64,000 nt of DNA from Pycnococcus provasolii (Eukaryota; Chlorophyta; Pseudoscourfieldiophyceae; Pseudoscourfieldiales; Pycnococcaceae): positions 237,353 through 301,352 of the forward strand of contig OW568903.1 of assembly GCA_938743325.2 (NCBI GenBank), read 5' to 3'. Position 1 is the stretch's first letter; each line of letters opens with the position of its first letter. The notes below the pieces were generated by a model, which searched no databases, was not told the DNA's origin, and worked only from the letters and a program-made list of their open reading frames with translations. This document shows, piece after piece, positions 53,932 through 63,126 of this stretch. A program made the position numbers and the translations under genes.

Positions 53932-53938
53932 GTTGTAA
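53927..53938 (+). terminator. two TGTAA poly(A) signals of the SLC12 gene
   Basis: TGTAA at 53927-53931 includes the stop codon; a second is at 53934-53938, followed by a poly-A run. Confidence 0.5.
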
Positions 53939-54050
53939 AAAAAAAAAGTAGAAAAGCGTAGTAAAAAGAGGGGGGTGGGCCCTGAAATTGGGCGGAAGTC
54001 CTGAGTTTGGGCTAGAACTAATAGATTTGACGATGATAACTTGATAACCC

Positions 54051-54055
54051 TTACA
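54051..54055 (-). terminator. TGTAA overlapping the stop codon
   Basis: TTACA on the plus strand; the TAA stop is the last part of TGTAA. Confidence 0.35.
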
Positions 54056-57000
54056 GATTGTGCGCTAGAATGAGCGCCCGGTGTCCACTATCGACGCAAA
54101 CGATCACTCCTGTGACGCCTGCAGCAAATGTGACCCCCGTCGAGTCGTCTCCACACTTCCACGTCAGTGATCCTGAGCCACTCCACCTTGTAATGAAGAA
54201 GAGTGCACCCTCGTTGACGTTGATCACTTGGACGGTAGATGCCTGCCCAAGGTGCGTGCCGTAGTAAATTGTGAACGGGCTTAGCCGGTAGTCGAAAACG
54301 CTCACGGCGTTGTTCACCATCGTCTTGATGCCGCCGGTGAGTCCCGCAATGTTCGCCGTGCTCTTGATGTCGACGTCGCATCCGGGACACTTGATATCGA
54401 TGCCGTCATTCGCAGCAATCTCGATGTTGCTTGTTGCCGCAATCTCCAGATCGAGGCCGTAGAAGCTTCCCTTCGTCACCTGCTTGTTGCCAATCTCGAC
54501 GTCGTAAACCGCATTGCCGGTACCCACCTCCACAGCGCTCGCGGCGCCCGCGCCAACCTCCACGCGGTGCGCGCGCGCGTCTAGCTCCACGCCGCGGCTG
54601 CCAACCAGCTCGAGTCTGCGGCCGGCGTCCACGACGATGCCGTGCTCCGCGTCCACCTCAATCTTCTCACCATCGATGTTAACCTTGGTGTTCTTGTGGC
54701 TGTTTCCGATGTTGATCTTCTTCGGGCCGCCAACCACGCCCATGTTTATCGTGCGCGTACTGCCAGGATGTTCTCTTGTTGACCCGATGTCAATAATGCC
54801 ATCGCTGTCGAGATTCGTGCCATCGACTCCACTGGTCAGGTTCGTCCGACCGGTTGTGTGGGACACCAAGCTGCCCGAGGTGGTCATCGAGATACCCGAC
54901 GTGCCAGAAGCCAGCGCTATTCCACCCGCGGCATTCGTGGTTGCCAGTCCGATCGCCTCAGGGCCCGCGTAGCCACCTTTCAGCTGAACCTTGCCAAGGC
55001 CACTCTCAATGAGCGCAGAGTTGGCCGTCGTGGATAGTACGATGAGACCCGTGGTGTCAATACGTGCGCCTCCTGTTCCCGAGGACATGCGAATGCCACC
55101 CGTGGCGGCTGTCGCGTACAGCTGCACGGCATCGATGCCAAGACCACTTGATTTCAACACCAAGCTCGCGTCGACGGTGCCAGTCACCTCAACCGTGAGA
55201 TCGTCCCCTGCCGTATCCGCGGCGAGCGCAATCTTCGACGGAAGGGATTTTCCCAACAAGTTGAACGACCCTGCCGTCTCCATCAGTATGCCGCCGCTGC
55301 CACTCTTCATGTCGATGTGCCCCTGCCCCGAAAGAATGTTCTGCTGGAGGTTGCGACGCTGCTTGCGACCGCCCAACACTGGTTGGGAGCTGCTCGTGTA
55401 CGTCACGCCTGCGTAGATCTGAACTCCACCCGTGGTTGATGATGCCAGCAGCTGCGTTGCGTCCCTTCCAATGCCCTGTCCCTCAAGCACGAGCTTGCCA
55501 GTGAGTGTGCTGCCGAGCGTGGCGACGCGAAGCGTGTCATCGTTCGAGTTTGCCACCACCGTTACGCTTGAGCTCGAGCCGGTGCTGCGCACGTTGAAGC
55601 TACCAGTGGTGTCGGCGAGGAGGCCACCGAGACCGCTGCGCAGGTGAATGCCACCGAGCAGAGCGTTAGCGTGCAGGTCGATGGCATTGTTTGCCGCGCG
55701 ATTTGCCGTAAGTAGCACTTGGCCACCGTTCGTCGTGACCGAATCCTGCGTCGCGCCGATCACAGCATTGCCCTTGGACGCACTCATCGACAGCGTCGGC
55801 GCAACAGCCGTGATTTTATTTCCCGCCGCCACGAGCACGCCACCCGCGGCATCCGACGCGGAGATACTGACCGCGCTGTCGCTTTTGCCCGTTGACGCGA
55901 GAAATAGCGAAGCCTTGTGATTCGGCCCTGTCACACCGACGGTGAGCGAGTCGTCGTCCGAGTCCGCGGTAACGGTAACGCCACTCGCCGCGGTGCCTGC
56001 AACATTGAATGGACCTTTCGAGGCTGCCACCGTCACGCCGGAACTTCCCTGCGACGATAAGTTGATGCCACCACCCAAGGAGGAAATGTCAACATTCGCG
56101 GAACCTGCCGTCGCTGACACCGCGACGCCAGATGATGCTGTGACGCTCACGCCCCCCTGCGATGTTGCCGAAATCCCTTCCGTGCCTGCCAATGCGGAAA
56201 TTTTGCCAGCTGCAACGAGTTCGATGGCGCCGAGCGTGGCGTCGTTCCCCGTGCGCGAAGCTGAGAGCAGAACCTTACCATTTGCGGAGCTCACTGTGGA
56301 TGTTCCAAATCCGGTGTGAAGCGCAGCTTGACCACTCTCCGTGAACAGCTTAGCCGGGCCAGACTTGGACGTGATGTCAATACCAGTCCCAGCACTGAGC
56401 GTCGCTTGCGACGAGCACGTCATGCCGAGAGTGCCCGTGCTCGTGACGGTCACTTTCGCCGACGACACGTCCAGAGACTCGTCGCCCTTTATGCTCGCAA
56501 CGCGACCTTGCAGGAGAGCGGTGCCAGTCGTCGCCTTCAACGACGCGCCGGCAGGGCCGTCAGCCTGCATCGCGAACGAGCCACCCGATCGCATCGTCGC
56601 ATCAGATGTGGCTAGAACGTTGAGTCCCTTGCGGCTGGATATCGTCGCATCTTGGGCACTGTCAAGCTTCACGCTTCCCGTCGAGCTTACGAGGTACGCC
56701 TCTCCCGTGGGACTGAGAGTCAGGCTCGCTCGCTCGCTCGCCATCGACGCCGTCGTCTTCGCCGTGATAGCAACGGCCGATCCGGCATCGATGTTGACGG
56801 AAGTCGCGGCTTCCAGTCGCATACGCCCGGCGGACGTGGCGTTCATACCAAGCAAAATGTCCGTCGCCGTAAGACTCGTCCCCTTTCCGCTCAGGCTGAG
56901 CCTGCCGTCCTGTAGCTGCCCCGACTGCAGCAGCGCGCGTCTTCGACCTGAGGCTGCCGGTGATGCGATGGACGCGTCGAGGTTGATGCCGTCACCGCGC

Positions 57001-57908
57001 ATGGTCATCGCACCCGTGTCTGCGATGCCGAAGCGAGAGACGCCATCCTGCGTCAACGCAACGCTCTTACTTGCTACGCCGAATGGTCCGCCGGAATTGA
57101 TTGCCACAGCTTGCGTACCCTGGCTGCTGATTGTCACGCTGCCAGCGCTGGTCACGCTGACGCGAGGGGTTCCCGTCTGGTCGACGATTGCGACGCCGCC
57201 GTCGTTGGTGCTCGTCGTGGGGGCAGGTGTCATAGTGCCTCCTCCCGTCGATGGTGCGCTACCAGAGCCGGTTGAACCCGCCGGTCCGAGAATGACCTGC
57301 TTACTGCCCGAGTCCGTCACCACGCTCGTTGATGGCAGCGCTCCGACGCTAAACTGCCCGTCGTCGTCGTCACCCGCCCAACCCCACCAGTTCTCCTGCC
57401 TGCTTATCAATATGGTCGTGAACCCGATGAGAAGGTCGTGAGCGAGCATGAGGAGCACAATGAGCATGATGCGCTCGCACGTGAGCTTGCTCTGCAGCTT
57501 GCGCAGGTGTGCATTATTCGCAGAGCTGCCTGATCCTCCAAAAGGATCCGGCGAGGCTCCGTACGAGTAGTGGCCGGCGCCGCGAGGCGGCGGCGTGGTG
57601 GGCGGTCCCACGCCAGGCGGTGCGGCGCGCGCCACGGGTAGCGGTGCGTGCGCCGCAACACCTCCGGCCGGATGTCCGTTGTACGACGCCGTGTGCGCGT
57701 CCGCCATATCTTGCAGGCTTAGTGCACCCGCGTCCGCCTCGCAAACTGCGACTGACGCCGTTGCGTTTTCCGCGTCGCTGAGAGGTTGTCGTTGTGCTGT
57801 CGTCGCTGCTTCTGCCGTCGCTTCTCGGTCCCGGCTGGCGAGAGAGTCCACGGTGCGAGGTGCAAACATACGCGCATAGAGCGTCGAAGCGTGGTAACCC
57901 CAGCCCAT
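54051..57908 (-). CDS. giant repetitive type II membrane protein, beta-roll-like
   Basis: A 1285-residue protein. A disordered cytoplasmic segment and a single helix near residues 145-170 (ERIMLIVLLMLAHDLLIGFTTILI) suggest a signal anchor with the C-terminus outside. The next ~900 residues are short imperfect repeats of Gly/Ser/Thr/Ala-rich strands (for example GSVKLDSAQDATISSRKGLNVLATS; GGIALASGTSGISMTTSGSL), like sarcoglycan-type or beta-helix proteins. RRRALLQ and RKQRRNLQQ resemble processing or adhesion motifs of algal extracellular proteins. A denser tail (IVVDAGRRLELVGSRGVELDARAHRVEVGAG; CPGCDVDIKS) ends in a globular domain with two late cysteines. It is a probable cell-surface or wall protein. 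The stop overlaps TGTAA. Confidence 0.82.
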   Translation of the reverse strand: MGWGYHASTLYARMFAPRTVDSLASRDREATAEAATTAQRQPLSDAENATASVAVCEADAGALSLQDMADAHTASYNGHPAGGVAAHAPLPVARAAPPGVGPPTTPPPRGAGHYSYGASPDPFGGSGSSANNAHLRKLQSKLTCERIMLIVLLMLAHDLLIGFTTILISRQENWWGWAGDDDDGQFSVGALPSTSVVTDSGSKQVILGPAGSTGSGSAPSTGGGTMTPAPTTSTNDGGVAIVDQTGTPRVSVTSAGSVTISSQGTQAVAINSGGPFGVASKSVALTQDGVSRFGIADTGAMTMRGDGINLDASIASPAASGRRRALLQSGQLQDGRLSLSGKGTSLTATDILLGMNATSAGRMRLEAATSVNIDAGSAVAITAKTTASMASERASLTLSPTGEAYLVSSTGSVKLDSAQDATISSRKGLNVLATSDATMRSGGSFAMQADGPAGASLKATTGTALLQGRVASIKGDESLDVSSAKVTVTSTGTLGMTCSSQATLSAGTGIDITSKSGPAKLFTESGQAALHTGFGTSTVSSANGKVLLSASRTGNDATLGAIELVAAGKISALAGTEGISATSQGGVSVTASSGVAVSATAGSANVDISSLGGGINLSSQGSSGVTVAASKGPFNVAGTAASGVTVTADSDDDSLTVGVTGPNHKASLFLASTGKSDSAVSISASDAAGGVLVAAGNKITAVAPTLSMSASKGNAVIGATQDSVTTNGGQVLLTANRAANNAIDLHANALLGGIHLRSGLGGLLADTTGSFNVRSTGSSSSVTVVANSNDDTLRVATLGSTLTGKLVLEGQGIGRDATQLLASSTTGGVQIYAGVTYTSSSQPVLGGRKQRRNLQQNILSGQGHIDMKSGSGGILMETAGSFNLLGKSLPSKIALAADTAGDDLTVEVTGTVDASLVLKSSGLGIDAVQLYATAATGGIRMSSGTGGARIDTTGLIVLSTTANSALIESGLGKVQLKGGYAGPEAIGLATTNAAGGIALASGTSGISMTTSGSLVSHTTGRTNLTSGVDGTNLDSDGIIDIGSTREHPGSTRTINMGVVGGPKKINIGNSHKNTKVNIDGEKIEVDAEHGIVVDAGRRLELVGSRGVELDARAHRVEVGAGAASAVEVGTGNAVYDVEIGNKQVTKGSFYGLDLEIAATSNIEIAANDGIDIKCPGCDVDIKSTANIAGLTGGIKTMVNNAVSVFDYRLSPFTIYYGTHLGQASTVQVINVNEGALFFITRWSGSGSLTWKCGDDSTGVTFAAGVTGVIVCVDSGHRALILAHNL

Positions 57909-59157
57909 GTTTGTTTCGAATTGAATGTGTGTGTGTATGAATGTGCGAGCCGCGTGAATGTGAACGCCCAGCTAGCTATGAGTAGCTGGCCTTACTACGA
58001 GTTGAGTTGAAAGGGAAGTGTCCCACCCAGCAGCGCCAACAATGGCCAGTGGCAAGCGCAAAGTCGAGTCTGCCTGCTGCAACAGCACCACAACAAGTCT
58101 GCTAGTCTGCTGCTTATTATGCGTGATAGTACCACAGCACAGCCACAGCACACCACACCACGGCACCGGTCAGTCAGTCACACCTGTGACGCAATAAAAT
58201 GCACGCGGCCCAAACGCTGACAGTGGCAAGGGAGTAGGATTTTCAAGTTTGGCTCAAGCAATCCCACTCCACTCCACCAGCAGGAGAGAAAAACGAGAAG
58301 AACGGGCAGTTCCGGTGAGGCCTCAGCCTTCAAACGTTTTAGAAGTACCTCCTTCCCATCTGTCGGTCCCATAAGGCTTTGGAGAGTAAACCCTTTTTTT
58401 TTTCAAGACTCGTCGCTCGTTTCTGTCAAGGCCGGTCGTCAAGGCGGCTTGCAAGTAGTAAAGCCGCGACAAACTGACTGCGAATATCGGCTTTTCTTGG
58501 AGTTGGGTGGGATCCCGAGTCCCGACCCGCGGCTTGCCGGTCACCCTTCCTACCTCAGACCCTTTTGTCGTCACGTGTCGGACTGTCGGGTCCCGCCTAA
58601 AACGTCCCGCCTAAAAGGAAAGATCGGTGGCCGCGGACCCGCCTAAACCTTTAGGTGGGCCGCCTCGTCGGGGGTGCCTTTTCCTCGTGCCAGGCGAAAA
58701 GGGTTGCTTTGAATTCCACAACTCGGAGGACAACTCGCTCGGAGTCCACACCTCGCTGCCTGGCTGGAGACTTGCCGCCGCCCGGGGAGCGAGCCCAAAC
58801 CCTAACCCTAACCGGCTTGCCATGAGGGAGCGGCAGGTATGGGGGGCAGACAGACTCCCCTCCGACCTTTAGGAAGGCTACCCGTACAGGCCAACTTCAA
58901 CTTGTTCGTGATGTGTGTGTGACGCACGCACACTCGACGGATGGATGGATGGCGGTACGGACACGTTGTTCTTTTTTTCAGGAAGAACAAACTTGAACAA
59001 ATTTGAATTTGATTATTTGGTTGGGAGACTATGTATTACACTGGCGAGCATGGCGTGGCATGGCATGTGATGATGATGATGATGAATCATATTATGCACT
59101 CACCGACGCTGCTAAGCAACAAGCTGTTAACAGGATAACCTGATTTCGTTTCGTTGA
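57909..59157. other. 1.25 kb intergenic region with a telomere-like box
   Basis: No gene recognised. It contains AAACCCTAACCCTAACC at 58797-58813, an 8-mer GTGGTGTG-rich stretch near 58130, and (GAT)n at about 59070-59085. ORFs here lack protein-like features. Confidence 0.5.
58797..58813. promoter_or_regulatory. AAACCCTAACCCTAACC telo-box cluster
   Basis: Two overlapping telo-box cores, 890 bp upstream of the ATG at 57908 on the minus strand. Confidence 0.35.
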
Positions 59158-60585
59158 CTACCGCTTCGCGTCGTCCGTCTTTCGCTGACTGTACGGACTC
59201 ACGTAGTTCTTCAGCTTCCTGTGCGTCTTGTGCATGCTCATCGTACTGCCCGATCGTACTCCATGATGTCTCCGGTCGTCGCCCTTGCCGTGGTCACCGA
59301 CGTTCTTCAGAAGGGCGTCAAGCTTATTTTTCGCCGCGGAGGCAGCGCCACCTAGCGTGCGCTTCGGCTTCACCGAGTTTCCTATTGCCGGAAGAACGGT
59401 GACTTCACCTTCCGCGCCATCTGCATCGTTCTCCTTGTCGATGTACCCGCTGCCTTCGACTCCAATGCCTTTCATCGTCTTTGGAAGCAGTGTACCACCA
59501 CCGCCGGGAATGGAGGGAAGCGCTGCCGCCTTCGCGGCTGCCGAACGTTTCATCGTCGCGCTGGCTGCCGACGAGGATGCCCCGACGCCGCCGCTGACGG
59601 GTGGTGGCACCGGCTTGCCGCCACCTCCCGTGTTCGGAAGGCTCGGCGGGTTGGATGACGTTCCCACGCGCTCCTCGTCGGGGCTTGCAAGCGCCTGTGC
59701 GCGCATCTCCGCCGCGCGCAGCTCGCGAAAGTATGGATGCCGCAGCGCCTGCCTGGCACTCATGCGCTCGTCCGGGTTGTACGCGAGAAGCCGCGTGATG
59801 AGTTCGACGCACTCCGCGCTGACGTGCGGTATGAGCTTTTCGATGCCCGTTCCTTCCTTGTGCGGGAAGGTGAAGTCCATGTGCTGACTCCGCCGCTTCA
59901 TGCGCGCAAGCAGCTCGCTGGGAGGCGTTCCAATGACGTTGTGGATCTTCTGGATTTGGTCAAGCTCGTTTGTGCCTGGGAAGAGCGGGAAGAGGCTGAC
60001 AATCTCGAAGAAGACGCAGCCAACTCCCCACATGTCCATCTTGTAGTTGTAGAAGCCGTCCGTCAGAAGGCACTCAGGCGCGCGGTACCACCGCGTGCTG
60101 ATGTACTCCGTGTACGGCTGCTTGCTGTAAATCCCTCGACAGCTGCCAAAGTCCGCGAGCTTGAGTACGTCGTCGCATATCAATATGTTCTCCGGCTTGA
60201 TGTCTCGGTGAAAGATGCCGTTGCGGTGCATGTGGTCCATCGCCTTCATGAGCTGGAACATGTAACCGCGCACCTTCTCCTCCGCGACGTAGTGCCTGCG
60301 TCCTCGTATCAACTCGTATATGTTCATGTCCATGAGCTGAAAGACGAGCGCGAGTCGTCCAGTGGGCTGGTCGTACAGCACCTCCGTCAGCTTGATGATG
60401 TTCGGGTGCGGACTTAGGCGGCGCAGCGCCTGTATTTCGCGAAGGTTGTTCACCTGGTCCAAGCTGTCGAAGTGGTTCTTCATGCACTTGATGGCGTAGT
60501 ACTTGCCATTCTTGATGCACTGCGCCTTGAGCACCTCGCTGAACGTGCCCTCCCCCTTCTTCGCAACCAGGCGGTACTTGTGCAT
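59158..60585 (-). CDS. MOK: MOK (RAGE)-type serine/threonine kinase of the MAK/ICK/MOK family
   Basis: A 475-residue kinase. The domain covers residues 4-285: glycine loop GEGTFSEV, catalytic K33, HRD with D128, DFG at 145-147, and activation-loop TEY at 159-161, followed by ISTRWYRAPECLLTDG. The segments NNLREIQALRRLSPHPNI, MDMNIYELIRGRR and SKQPYTEYISTRWYRAP are hallmarks of MOK rather than MAK or ICK. The C-terminus is disordered and ends KNYVSPYSQRK. MOK family kinases localise to cilia and help set ciliary length. The first ATG is at 60585 (MHKYRLV); the frame extends to a GTG just upstream. No intron is seen. Confidence 0.94.
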   Translation of the reverse strand: MHKYRLVAKKGEGTFSEVLKAQCIKNGKYYAIKCMKNHFDSLDQVNNLREIQALRRLSPHPNIIKLTEVLYDQPTGRLALVFQLMDMNIYELIRGRRHYVAEEKVRGYMFQLMKAMDHMHRNGIFHRDIKPENILICDDVLKLADFGSCRGIYSKQPYTEYISTRWYRAPECLLTDGFYNYKMDMWGVGCVFFEIVSLFPLFPGTNELDQIQKIHNVIGTPPSELLARMKRRSQHMDFTFPHKEGTGIEKLIPHVSAECVELITRLLAYNPDERMSARQALRHPYFRELRAAEMRAQALASPDEERVGTSSNPPSLPNTGGGGKPVPPPVSGGVGASSSAASATMKRSAAAKAAALPSIPGGGGTLLPKTMKGIGVEGSGYIDKENDADGAEGEVTVLPAIGNSVKPKRTLGGAASAAKNKLDALLKNVGDHGKGDDRRHHGVRSGSTMSMHKTHRKLKNYVSPYSQRKTDDAKR

Positions 60586-61599
60586 ACTCACTCACAAGAT
60601 ACTGGTTGGTTGCTAAGAGCTAAGAGTAAATGGCGAAGCTACGAAAGCTGCTGTGCTTGCTTGTTGGAACAATAAGCCACGGGAATGAATGGAGAATGGA
60701 GTGGAGCCGAGACCAGAATGAATATGAATGTTCTGGTCTTTTCTTCACCGCAACGCAATGGAATGACGAAGGAGAAGTGAAAACACGACAACAACGTACT
60801 TATTCTATTGAGGCTCACCACAGGCACAGGTCTGAAGTTGTCCTTGAAACGTCTTAAGAGCTCGCTTAAGGTGTTAACAGGGTCCCTTCCCTTCCCGACG
60901 GACGAGAACGACAAGGAGGCCCCTGGGGAGAAAGAACCTCGTAGCACACACCTGTTTGGGGCCCACGCACCCGCCACCCGGCAACCCTCCCCTCCCAAGA
61001 ACAGGGCAAGGGGGCAAGCAACAGGGGAGGGTTTCCTCGAAGGCACAGCGAGAACGGGAACTCAGGGCCCCCTCCCGCGCTCCGTCGGTTCGTTGGGTGG
61101 GGACTACAACGACCTACCTTTAAGGGGGTGGCTTGGGCCTTGGGCCTTGGAGTTTGCCTTGGAACACGCGATGACGCGAGGACTGGTGCATTGGGGCAAG
61201 TGGGGGGGGGGGACGGACTTCCGGCGCCGCGTCCCAGGCCAAAGCCAAACGGGAATAATAAGAGAACAGGGAGCTGGCTGCTGGGTCTCGAAATACAGGA
61301 AGGAGGTCCATGCAAAGTCGTCGCTCGAGAATCATTATTATTGTCTAGAAGACTACAGTAGGGAAGGAAGGAAGCACTTCGAGGGGCACGTCGGCCTCGC
61401 ATGGGGCCCGACCCGTCAACGAGACATTTTCTGCGTTTGTGGCCTTGTCGATGTGTCGACATCAAACAAATTCCCCTTCCCCTTCTGGCTACATACGGTA
61501 GCAATGTATCCCCACGCAACCCGAAAGAGTCCGCGCCCTCTCCTAACGTTCCAGATTCCCTGCTCGGAGCAAATTGCCTCTTGACAAATAGCCTTGAAC

Positions 61600-61635
61600 C
61601 AAGGGGAAATAACACAACATTGTTATTTCCCCTTG
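61600..61635. repeat. perfect inverted repeat CAAGGGGAAATAAC/GTTATTTCCCCTTG
   Basis: Two 14-bp arms (61600-61613, 61622-61635) separated by 8 bases form a hairpin. Confidence 0.85.
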
Positions 61636-61759
61636 CTTGAACGGCTTGCATGTGTTGCAAGGTCGAGGTTTTGACCACCGAATTTGATGGTACCTTTATC
61701 GGGCTTGGTGTTGCATGCTGGTGCCTGGTGGAAGCCTGGCGACTACGAGTATAGTTGCC

Positions 61760-61823
61760 ACGGGTCATGACCCGGTTCACCGGTGACTTGGTAACGGGGG
61801 TAAGTCATGACGCGTCATGACCA
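61760..61823. repeat. palindrome pair built on GTCATGAC
   Basis: GGGTCATGACCC at 61760-61771 and GTCATGACGCGTCATGAC at 61806-61823 are perfectly self-complementary. The second holds TGACGCGTCA at its centre. Confidence 0.85.
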
Positions 61824-62160
61824 CCCCCCGAATTCCTGTGACCCGCGCCGTGACTTAGGGTTTTTAAGGAAAATAGTGGATATTTCGGAGTAAAGTTGGT
61901 TGTCCAGAGAGCAGGATGAACCTTGCTAGCTGGGCTCGGTGGCCTGCAGCCCCTCGGCTGGGACCCACCGTTGATCCAGCTCACAGCATTACCGGCATGC
62001 CGCCACCGCAGGGATGCCCCCTACAGGCTAACGCCATTCCGGCTTTCGTGAGCTCACGCACACGAAGCCTCCGACGAATTAATTCGTACGGTTGGGACGC
62101 ACACTACCTTGAGTAGGTCATTAATCCTCTGTGCTGACAGAGAAGCAGCTGACGTGACAT

Positions 62161-62457
62161 ATGTCTACAGCTGACTCGGATACCGCAGTATCCGCAGTGG
62201 AGGAAGTCCAAGGGGACCCTCCCACTGAACCAATTGCTGTGATTGTGCCTGCTCCGCTGACTCTGGAGGAGCTGCAGCGACAGATCGCAGAGCTTACTGT
62301 TCGGCATACGAAGGACGTATCCGATTTGTCTAATCGCAACAAGGACCTCGAACTCGAGTTGTTGCGAGAAAGGGATTCTCGCCGTGAGGCAGAAACCCAG
62401 CTGCTGAAGAAGCAATTCGCTGAAGGCGGCAAAGGAAAGGCCCCGAAAATCGTATGA
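62161..62457 (+). CDS. small coiled-coil protein, unknown, last candidate gene before the telomere
   Basis: A 98-residue ATG frame. An acidic start (DTAVSAVEEVQGDPPTEP) is followed by a regular coiled coil (TLEELQRQIAELTVRHTKDV, NRNKDLELELLRERDSRREA) and a short basic tail (GGKGKAPKIV). The heptad pattern is protein-like. It could be a small gene, the N-terminus of a retroelement gag, or a truncated subtelomeric gene. Confidence 0.45.
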   Translation: MSTADSDTAVSAVEEVQGDPPTEPIAVIVPAPLTLEELQRQIAELTVRHTKDVSDLSNRNKDLELELLRERDSRREAETQLLKKQFAEGGKGKAPKIV

Positions 62458-62532
62458 CTAGGTAACGGGGCAACTATAGTATTAACAATTTGACCAAGCT
62501 CGTGCCGCGAGTGAGTGCTTCGAATCAAACTT

Positions 62533-62648
62533 AACTGCCAAAAAAATGGCTGTTGTTATTGGCTTCGTTCTGCACGACACTGGCCGACGGTCGGCCGCAT
62601 ACCGGAGGCAAAATTTTTTTTTCAACATGTAGGTCAAACTGCCAGCCT
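62533..62648. repeat. 116-bp direct repeat, copy 1
   Basis: AACTGCCAAAAAAATGGCTG to GTCAAACTGCCAGCCT; matches copy 2 at 62805 with only a few differences, and is followed by an imperfect hairpin of GCACGCGCGCATG/CATGCGTGCGAG. Confidence 0.9.
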
Positions 62649-62804
62649 CGCACGCGCGCATGCCGCAAAGCTCATGCGTGCGAGCGTGCAAAATGATGAA
62701 CACTGATTGGGGGTTTGTTGTCTGGTGAAACCCCCACTGGAGATTTGTTTTGTGGGTTTGATTTTGGAAAAACCGTCTCGCACTTCTGAACATGTCGTCG
62801 AAAC

Positions 62805-62920
62805 AACTGCCAAAAAAATGGCTGTTGTTATTGGCTTCGTTCTGCACGACACTGGCCGACGGTCGGGCGCATACCGGAGGCAATTTTTTTTTTTCAACAT
62901 GTGGGTCAAACTGCCAGCCT
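62805..62920. repeat. 116-bp direct repeat, copy 2
   Basis: Second copy, 272 bp from the first and directly abutting the internal TTAGGG array. Confidence 0.9.
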
Positions 62921-62923
62921 GGC

Positions 62924-63126
62924 AATTAGGGTTACAATTAGGGTTACAATTAGGGTTACAATTAGGGTTAGGGTTAGGGTTAGGGTTAGGGTTAGGGTTA
63001 GGGTTAGGGTTAGGGTTAGGGTTAGGGTTAGGGTTAGGGTTAGGGTTAGGGTTAGGGTTAGGGTTAGGGTTAGGGTTAGGGTTAGGGTTAGGGTTAGGGT
63101 TAGGGTTAGGGTTAGGGTTAGGGTTA
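62924..63126 (+). repeat. internal (interstitial) TTAGGG array
   Basis: Four ATTAGGGTTACA variant units followed by about 28 perfect TTAGGG repeats, about 650 bp inside the terminal array and in the same orientation. Confidence 0.97.

Larger units (their letters stand above)
60586..62160. other. 1.6 kb subtelomeric region with palindromes, no gene
   Basis: GC-rich with long open frames on both strands, but none is protein-like or shows biased codon use. Several perfect palindromes lie at 61600-61823. TTAGGG at 61856 is isolated. Confidence 0.5.

Noticed and set aside
60808-61780. Long frames on both strands in the subtelomere
   Set aside because: GC-rich low-complexity translation, overlapping on opposite strands, no ATG context or domain.
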